A stretch of DNA of 64,000 nt. Source: Pseudonocardia sp. MH-G8 (GTDB lineage Bacteria > Actinomycetota > Actinomycetes > Mycobacteriales > Pseudonocardiaceae). The position numbers and the translations under genes were made by a program. The notes below the pieces were generated by a model. The model was given only the letters and a program-made list of their open reading frames with translations. It had not been told where the DNA came from and made no database searches. The number at the start of each line of letters is the position of its first letter. The stretch's first letter is position 1. The stretch lies in contig NZ_NKYF01000001.1 of NCBI RefSeq assembly GCF_002262885.1, positions 62,001 to 126,000 of the forward strand, read 5' to 3'. Below, one piece after another: positions 58,370 to 64,000 of this stretch.

Positions 58370-61147
58370 ATGGCCGAACCCGCCTGGGGCGCACGCACCG
58401 AGAGCTCGTCGGGCGACCCCTCCAGCGCGGATGTCGCACACCCGGTGGAGCTGCGTCGACTCCTCGAGGCGGTCACCGATGCCCACTCGGGGCGCACCGT
58501 CGTCGTGTCGGGTGAGCCCGGGATCGGCAAGTCCACGCTCCTGGACCAGGTCGCCCAGCGGGTCAAGGCTTCCGGCAGTGCCGTGCTGCGCGCGGGCGGC
58601 AGTCCGGCGGAGGCCGACCTGCCCTTCGCCACCCTGCACCAGCTGCTGCGTCCGGTCGGCGGCGCGATCACCGAGCTGCCCGTGCGCCAGCGCACGGCCC
58701 TCCAGGCGGCCTTCGGCCTCGGAACGCCCGGCGACCCGCCCGACCCGATGCTCATCGGGGTCGCCGTCCTCACGCTCCTGTCCGACCTCGCCACCGGATC
58801 GCCGGTCCTGGTGCTGCTCGACGACGCCCAGTGGGCCGACCACGCTTCGCTGGACGTGCTCGCTTTCGTCGCCCGGCGGACCGGCGACGATCCCGTGTCG
58901 ATCGTGATCGCCACCGAGGACGGTGCCGCTCCTGCCGGCTTCGACGCCCACTGGCCGGCGCTCGAACTCGCCCCCCTCGACCGCGCGGCCGCGGCGAGGC
59001 TGCTGAACCGGCAACCCCGGCCACCGGACGACGAGGCCCGAGCGATCGTGCTCGACCAGAGCGAGGGCAACCCACTGGCTCTCGTCGAACTCGCCAGGAC
59101 CGCCGGTTCCGACGCAGACACGTTGACCAGCGGCAACCCGCTGCCCATCGCGGCCCGCCTGGAGCGCCGATGGATCGGCCGGCTGGCCGGGTTGGAACCG
59201 GCTGCCCGGCATTCCCTACTGGTGCTGGCGGTCGCCACCGACGACCCCGCCGAACCCGTTCTGGCCCTGTTGCCCGGGGCGACCGACCGGATGTGGACGG
59301 CTGCGGAGGGGGCCGGCCTCGTCCGCCGCTGCGGCAATCGTGTCTCCTTCCGGCACCCGCTGATCCGCTCGGCCGTCTACCAGGCGGCGTCGTTCGACGA
59401 GCGCCGTGCCGCCCACCACGCGTTGGCATCCGCGCTGACCGAGGACCCCGACAGGCGCGCCTGGCACCTGGCGGCCGCCACCACAGGAGCGGATCACGAG
59501 GTGGCCGCCGCGCTCGAACGCAGCGCCGGGAGGGCGCGGCGCCGAGGTGGGTACGCCGCGGCTGCGCGCGCGCTGGAGCGGGCCGCGGAGCTGAGCGCCG
59601 ACCGGGCGGACCGCGTCCGGCTGATCGCCTCGGCGACGGACCTGGCCGTGATGACGGGACAGCTCGCCTGGGTGGAACGGCTGGCCACGCGCACCCGGGC
59701 GTGGACGGACGAGCCGGCACCGCTGGCCGTGTCCGCGCTGCAGACGGGGCGGCTCATGTCCTTGACCAGTTCCCACGCAGCCGCGTTCCGGCAGCTGATG
59801 TCCGCGGCCCGGCAGTTGACGGCCCACCAGCCCGAAGGCGCGCTGCAGGCCCTCGCCGCAGCCGCCGTGGTCCGCTTCTACTCGGGTGCGGAGTCGCAAC
59901 GCGACGAGATCGAAGCCGCCCTGTCCGACGTCCTGGGTGCTCTGCCCGCCACATCGGTCCCGCTGTTGGGACGCTGGCTCATGGCGGTGGCCGATCCCTT
60001 CGGCAGCGCCGGCCTGAGGGCGGAGCTGACCCAGCTGATCACCGCCGCTCGGCAGCAACCGGAACAGCTGCACCTGCTGGCGGTCGCGGCCTGGATCCTG
60101 GACGAGTCCGACCTCGCGGTCCAGACCTTCGACGCGGCCCTGGCCCTGTGGTCGTCCGCGGGCCCCCTGCCCGACGGACTCGGTGGCGTGGCGGCACTGG
60201 CCTTCCTGGAGCACGGTCGGGTGGCGCGAGCCCAGGCTCTCTGCGCCGAGCTCGCCGCCGTCGCCGAGATGTACGGACTCGACCACGCGGCAGCGTGCGC
60301 CGACGCCGTCAACGCGATGGGATCGGCGCTGTGCGGCAATACCGTGAATGCGCGCGAACTGGCGGCTCGTGCGTTGTCGCTGATCGATCCGACCGAGAGC
60401 CGGTCCGTCGCGGTCTACGCGCACCGCGCGTTGGGGATCTCCGAGGCCGTGACGGGGAACCACGACGGCGCCTACGCCCACTTCCGTGCCGCCTTCGACG
60501 TCCACGGCGGGCCGCTGCACTACCACGCATCCATCGCCGCCCTGCCGGAGCTCGCAGCGGCGGCAGTGCGCACCGGGCACCAGCAGCAGGCAGCCGAGAT
60601 CGTCGAGAACACGGTCCGCTCCGTGGGGACCCGCTCCGCACGCGCCCGAGCGCTCCTCCACCACAGCCAGGCACTGCTCGCTGATCCGAACCACGCGGAA
60701 ACGCACTTCCGGGCCGCCCTCGCTCTCTCCACGCCCACCAACCAGCCGTTCGAGCATGCGCTGATCCTGCTCGACTTCGCGGAATGGCTGCGTCGCCGCC
60801 GCCGCATCGCGAAGGCGCGTCAGTTGCTGAACGAGTGCCACGGCGTCTTCCGTCGACTGGACGCCCAACCGTGGGTGGCACGGACCGAGGCCGAACTGCG
60901 GGCAACCGGAGCACAGGTAGCCGCAGTGGAGCCCCAGGCCTTCGCCGAACTCACTCCGCAGCAACAACAGGTTGTTCGCCTGGCCGCGCGCGGCCGGACC
61001 AACAGGGAGATCGGCGAGAACCTGTTCCTCTCTCCCCGCACCGTGAGCTCGCACCTGTACCGGGCGTTTCCCAAGCTCGGGATCACTGCACGCTCACAGT
61101 TGCGGGACGTCCTCGACGCGGCGACCGCGGGCAGCAGCAGATCCTGA
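58370..61147 (+). CDS. LuxR-family regulator with N-terminal ATPase (LAL type)
   Basis: 925 residues. N-terminal AAA/NB-ARC-like ATPase: Walker A GEPGIGKST (about residue 47), Walker B VLVLLDDAQWAD (about 148). A long helical TPR-like middle region follows and then a C-terminal LuxR helix-turn-helix (LTPQQQQVVRLAARGRTNREIG, then SPRTVSSHLYRAFPKLGI). This is the MalT/LAL regulator design, large and ATP-dependent. GGAGAA precedes ATG 58370. It is divergent from the metallo-hydrolase/SRPBCC operon, its probable target. Confidence 0.93.
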   Translation: MAEPAWGARTESSSGDPSSADVAHPVELRRLLEAVTDAHSGRTVVVSGEPGIGKSTLLDQVAQRVKASGSAVLRAGGSPAEADLPFATLHQLLRPVGGAITELPVRQRTALQAAFGLGTPGDPPDPMLIGVAVLTLLSDLATGSPVLVLLDDAQWADHASLDVLAFVARRTGDDPVSIVIATEDGAAPAGFDAHWPALELAPLDRAAAARLLNRQPRPPDDEARAIVLDQSEGNPLALVELARTAGSDADTLTSGNPLPIAARLERRWIGRLAGLEPAARHSLLVLAVATDDPAEPVLALLPGATDRMWTAAEGAGLVRRCGNRVSFRHPLIRSAVYQAASFDERRAAHHALASALTEDPDRRAWHLAAATTGADHEVAAALERSAGRARRRGGYAAAARALERAAELSADRADRVRLIASATDLAVMTGQLAWVERLATRTRAWTDEPAPLAVSALQTGRLMSLTSSHAAAFRQLMSAARQLTAHQPEGALQALAAAAVVRFYSGAESQRDEIEAALSDVLGALPATSVPLLGRWLMAVADPFGSAGLRAELTQLITAARQQPEQLHLLAVAAWILDESDLAVQTFDAALALWSSAGPLPDGLGGVAALAFLEHGRVARAQALCAELAAVAEMYGLDHAAACADAVNAMGSALCGNTVNARELAARALSLIDPTESRSVAVYAHRALGISEAVTGNHDGAYAHFRAAFDVHGGPLHYHASIAALPELAAAAVRTGHQQQAAEIVENTVRSVGTRSARARALLHHSQALLADPNHAETHFRAALALSTPTNQPFEHALILLDFAEWLRRRRRIAKARQLLNECHGVFRRLDAQPWVARTEAELRATGAQVAAVEPQAFAELTPQQQQVVRLAARGRTNREIGENLFLSPRTVSSHLYRAFPKLGITARSQLRDVLDAATAGSSRS

Positions 61148-61156
61148 GCTCCCGCA

Positions 61157-61996
61157 CTACGAGGGGGTTGCCACGTCGCGCCTGGCGAGCACGCAGGCCA
61201 GCGCCATGAGCGCCGGGATCCCCATGCTGAACATCCCCACGATGACGGCGGTCTCCTGGATGTCGGACACCAGGAAGCTCCGCCCGGCCACCGTCACCGC
61301 GTCCGCCGGGCCCGCCGGTGCGGTCACGAAGGTGACGACGGCGGGTAGGTACACGCCGAGCCACACCACGGGCGGCAGCACCGAGGTCGAACCGAGCCGC
61401 CGCGCGGGCGGCCCGAGCAGCGCGAAGAGCTGGAACGCCACCCACCCCGTCACCGCCCAACCCAGGAAGTTCGTCAGCGGCACCCCGAACAACCCGCCCG
61501 GGTCCCCGAAGCTCCACCGGCCCTCCACCGTGGCACCGGTCGGGTCGATCACGGCGTCGTAGCCCGCGAGCACCAGGGCGGCCACCGGCGGGACCACGAA
61601 CCGCGCCGGCCCGGTCAGGCTGCCGGGTCGGTCGCCGACGATCACCAGCCGGGCGATCGACCACGCCACGTACCCCGCGACGCCGTACACGATCGGCACC
61701 GTGGGCGGGACGCCGAGGATCTGCAGGCCGGGGCCGTCGTGGGTGAAGGACCCGAAGGGAAACCCCGTCGCGATCGACAGCGCCTCGAACGCGAACGCCA
61801 CCGGGTACGCGCAGGCGAAGAAGCCCAGGACGCCGAGCCGCCCGTAGGTCAGGCTGCCGTGCGCGAGCAGGAAGAGGATCAGCCCGAGCATCCCCAGCAT
61901 CATCGGCAGGGCCGAACCCGGGACGAGCAGGGGCGCGAGCCCGGCGGCCACGACGATGGCCGCAGCGCCCCAGACCGCGACGTCACGCCTCGTCAT
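61157..61996 (-). CDS. Carotenoid biosynthesis membrane protein (CruF/DUF422-like)
   Basis: 279 residues with about seven hydrophobic segments. EALSIATGFPFGSFTH, VPPTVPIVYGVAGYVAWSIARL, GYDAVIDPTGATVEGRWSF and GVPLTNFLGWAVTGW match the DUF422 family, which includes carotenoid 1',2'-hydratases and C50 carotenoid hydratases. No phytoene synthase or desaturase lies in the window, so whether the strain makes carotenoids from here is open. It converges with the LuxR regulator (10-base gap). Confidence 0.85.
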   Translation of the reverse strand: MTRRDVAVWGAAAIVVAAGLAPLLVPGSALPMMLGMLGLILFLLAHGSLTYGRLGVLGFFACAYPVAFAFEALSIATGFPFGSFTHDGPGLQILGVPPTVPIVYGVAGYVAWSIARLVIVGDRPGSLTGPARFVVPPVAALVLAGYDAVIDPTGATVEGRWSFGDPGGLFGVPLTNFLGWAVTGWVAFQLFALLGPPARRLGSTSVLPPVVWLGVYLPAVVTFVTAPAGPADAVTVAGRSFLVSDIQETAVIVGMFSMGIPALMALACVLARRDVATPS

Positions 61997-62011
61997 GGCG
62001 GGTCCCTGTCG

Positions 62012-63232
62012 TCACCGCGATGTGCCGGACAGCGCCGGGGCCTGCGGCCCGCCCGCCTCCGTCGCCAGCTGGCGACCGCGGACCCGGCGGACCAGACCGA
62101 TGAGGACCGCGCGCACCGCCTCGGCCCGACGGCTGGACGGGACGAACATCTGCTGCTTGAGGCGCGCGGTGCGCTGGTTCTTGGTGATGAACGGGCGCAG
62201 CCCGGCCTCCCAGGCGTCCAGCGCGGCGCCGAGGTCGTCGGGGTGCTCCGCCACAGCCGCGCCCAGTGCGGCGCCGCCGCGCAGCGAGGACGTGGCACCC
62301 ATGCCCGAGTAGAGGTTCATGCACCAGGCCGCGTCCCCCACCAGCACGACGCGCCGCGTGCTCCACCGCGGCATCTTCACCTGGTGCACGGAGTCGAACA
62401 GGTGGTCGGGGGCCTCCTCCAGGGAGTCCAGGACGTGTCGCACCACGGGGTCGTCCATCCCGGAGAAGACCGCGCGCAGCCGCTCGACCCGCGACCCGCT
62501 GAACTGCTCCTGGATGTCCCTGGTCCGGTAGGTCAGCAGCGCGGTGGGCGCGTGGTCGGCGAGCCCGAACACCCACACCGCCCGCTTGGCGCGCGCGATG
62601 ATGATGCTGTCCCTCGCCTCGTACGAGGGCACCTGCTCCTTCAGCTGGAAGGCGCAGATCATCGCGTTCCACGTGGTCAGGTAGTCCTCGTGCGGGCCGA
62701 ACACGATCCGGCGCACGCTCGAGCGCATCCCGTCCGCGCCGACCACCAGGTCGAAGTTCTCGCGGTACCGCGCACCGGTGTCGGTGTTCTCGAGCAGCAC
62801 CTGCGCATCGGCGGCACCCTCGGTGATCGCGACCGGGGTGGTCGCGAACCGCACCTCGACTCCCGTGATGCTCTGCCACAACGCGGCCTCGATGTCGCCG
62901 CGCAGCACCGCCGCCGGCCCGCCGGGCTGGTCCAGGAATCCCAGGGCCGGCCTGCGCCTGCCCCGACGATCCAGTGACCACGCATTCCCGCTTCCCTCCC
63001 TGACCGGGTTGCGGGTGTGCAGGTGCTCGGCGATCCCCAGGTCGACCGCGGCCTGCCGCCCCTCGGGGAACAACCCGACGAAGTAGCCCCCGGTACGCCG
63101 CTCCGGCGCGCGTTCGACGATCACCGGCGTCCACCCGGCCCAACGCAGCCCGATCGCCGCGGACATCCCCGCGATCCCGAGCCCCACCACCAGTGCCCTC
63201 TTCTGCGGCGCCCTCTTCCGCATGGTCCTCAC
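62012..63232 (-). CDS. FAD-dependent monooxygenase (group A)
   Basis: 406 residues from the GTG at 63232, overlapping the stop of the upstream gene by four bases (GTGA); ATG 63223 is an alternative. FAD motif VVGLGIAGMSAAIGLR near residue 15, the DG motif VVGADGMRSS near 160 and the GD motif VLVGDAAWCMNLYSGMG near 290 are all intact, so it is a typical flavoprotein hydroxylase of the PHBH group. It is a close tandem relative of the partial gene that follows on the right. Confidence 0.92.
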   Translation of the reverse strand: MRTMRKRAPQKRALVVGLGIAGMSAAIGLRWAGWTPVIVERAPERRTGGYFVGLFPEGRQAAVDLGIAEHLHTRNPVREGSGNAWSLDRRGRRRPALGFLDQPGGPAAVLRGDIEAALWQSITGVEVRFATTPVAITEGAADAQVLLENTDTGARYRENFDLVVGADGMRSSVRRIVFGPHEDYLTTWNAMICAFQLKEQVPSYEARDSIIIARAKRAVWVFGLADHAPTALLTYRTRDIQEQFSGSRVERLRAVFSGMDDPVVRHVLDSLEEAPDHLFDSVHQVKMPRWSTRRVVLVGDAAWCMNLYSGMGATSSLRGGAALGAAVAEHPDDLGAALDAWEAGLRPFITKNQRTARLKQQMFVPSSRRAEAVRAVLIGLVRRVRGRQLATEAGGPQAPALSGTSR

Positions 63233-64000
63233 CGCGCCGCGCCTGACAGGGCCGACGATGCGGTGTACTCCGCCGTCATCCGGCGGTGGACGACCTTGCG
63301 GATCAGTTCGAGGACGACCGAACCCAGCACCTGGGCCGGACGGCTGGACGGCACGAACCTCTGTTGCTTCACCCGTGCGGAGCGCTGCTGCTTGGTGATG
63401 TAAGGACGCAGGCCGGTCTCATAGGCCGCCAGAGCGGCGGCGAGGTCGTCGGGGTGCTCCGCCAGGGCCACGCCCAGTGCGGCGCCGCCGCGCAGCGAGG
63501 ACGAGGAGCCCATCGCCGAGTAGGTGTTCATGCACCAGGCCGCGTCCCCCACCAGCACGACCCGCCCCGTGCTCCACCGGGGCATCTTCACCTGGTGGAT
63601 CGAGTCGAACACGTGCTCGGGGGCCTCTTCGAGGGAGGCCAGGACGTGGCGCACCACGGGTTCGTCCTCCATCCCGGAGAAGGCCGCGCGCACCTGCTCG
63701 ATCGACGGCCCGGCGAACCGGTCCGGGATGTCCTCGGTGCGGAAGGTCAGCCACGCGCAGGGCGCGTGGTCGGAGAGTCCGAACACCCACATCGCGCGCT
63801 TGGGGCGCGAGACGATGATGCTGTCGCTCGCCTCGTAGGAGGGCACCTGCTCCTTCATCTGGAACGCGCAGATCATCGACTTCCAGTTCGCCATGTAGTC
63901 CTCGTTCGGACCGAACACCATCTGGCGCACGCTCGAGCGCATCCCGTCCGCGCCGACCACGAGGTCGAAGTCCTCGCGGTACCGCTTCCCGGTGCCGGCG
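63229..64000 (-). CDS. FAD-dependent monooxygenase, partial (tandem paralogue)
   Basis: C-terminal 257 residues of a second group A flavoprotein monooxygenase, cut by the window end; its N-terminal FAD loop lies beyond 64000. DG motif VVGADGMRSS and GD motif VLVGDAAWCMNTYSAMG are visible. Long stretches are nearly the same as in the neighbour (for example ICAFQMKEQVPSYEA against ICAFQLKEQVPSYEA), so the pair arose by a fairly recent tandem duplication. The two are translationally coupled (GTGA overlap). Confidence 0.92.
   Translation of the reverse strand, partial: AGTGKRYREDFDLVVGADGMRSSVRQMVFGPNEDYMANWKSMICAFQMKEQVPSYEASDSIIVSRPKRAMWVFGLSDHAPCAWLTFRTEDIPDRFAGPSIEQVRAAFSGMEDEPVVRHVLASLEEAPEHVFDSIHQVKMPRWSTGRVVLVGDAAWCMNTYSAMGSSSSLRGGAALGVALAEHPDDLAAALAAYETGLRPYITKQQRSARVKQQRFVPSSRPAQVLGSVVLELIRKVVHRRMTAEYTASSALSGAAR

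Overview
This window comes from a high-GC, antibiotic-producing actinomycete, probably from the Pseudonocardiaceae (inferred). The clues are GC-rich third codon positions, GTG/TTG starts, a DUF574-type SAM methyltransferase, a DUF222/HNH (13E12-family) protein with a mycobacterial-type SOS box, and a modular type I PKS. Most of the window is one biosynthetic locus. By enzyme content and gene order it looks like an actinobacterial relative of the pyoluteorin (plt) pathway, which makes a chlorinated pyrrolyl-ketone attached to a resorcinol-type ring.

Left flank (1-3340): the start of an M20-type peptidase (minus strand), a DUF574 methyltransferase, tRNA-Leu(GAG), a frameshifted C-terminal remnant of a serine recombinase whose stop codon lies inside the tRNA T-arm, a DUF4190 membrane protein, and a broken TetR C-terminus. 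This looks like an old integration site at the edge of the cluster.

Core operon (23641 down to 3341, minus strand): carrier protein, PltA-type halogenase, a bimodular PKS, a monomodular PKS, an intact halogenase, a halogenase homologue that has lost its flavin and catalytic motifs (PltD-like), flavin reductase, LuxR-type regulator and type II thioesterase. The order carrier-halogenase-PKS-PKS-halogenase-like-thioesterase repeats pltL-A-B-C-D...G. A second LuxR-type regulator (24175) is divergent from it. A second minus-strand operon (31722 down to 24845) adds a third intact halogenase, a cytochrome P450, an SCP2-like protein, a TetR regulator, and the PltE/PltF pair (acyl-CoA dehydrogenase and amino acid adenylating enzyme) that would make pyrrolyl-S-carrier from proline.

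Export and resistance (32223-37609): a CPA2 cation/proton antiporter, and an ABC-2 exporter with two different permeases and one ATPase, preceded by its TetR repressor. Two copies of one palindrome-like site lie in the TetR/SDR intergenic region.

Precursor operon (37789-46659, plus strand): SDR, metallo-beta-lactamase-fold protein, crotonyl-CoA carboxylase/reductase, carboxymuconolactone decarboxylase-like protein, ketosynthase, fused CoA-transferase, biotin carrier protein and carboxyltransferase. This set suits supply of an unusual (alkyl)malonyl-CoA extender. One PKS acyltransferase lacks the usual malonyl/methylmalonyl signature, which fits. An alkylated, chlorinated pyrrole-resorcinol of the armeniaspirol/streptopyrrole type is therefore a reasonable product guess, but the product is not proven by sequence.

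Right flank (46767-64000): ordinary accessory genes. They include an aldo/keto reductase, a truncated SDR fused at a deletion junction to the tail of a xanthine-dehydrogenase-type gene, a lipoprotein sugar dehydrogenase, a MarR regulator divergent from a CocE/NonD-type hydrolase, a LysR/carboxymuconolactone decarboxylase/SMP-30 group, the LexA-controlled DUF222/HNH gene, a metallo-hydrolase and SRPBCC pair divergent from a large LuxR regulator, a carotenoid hydratase-like membrane protein, and two tandem FAD monooxygenases, the last cut by the window end.
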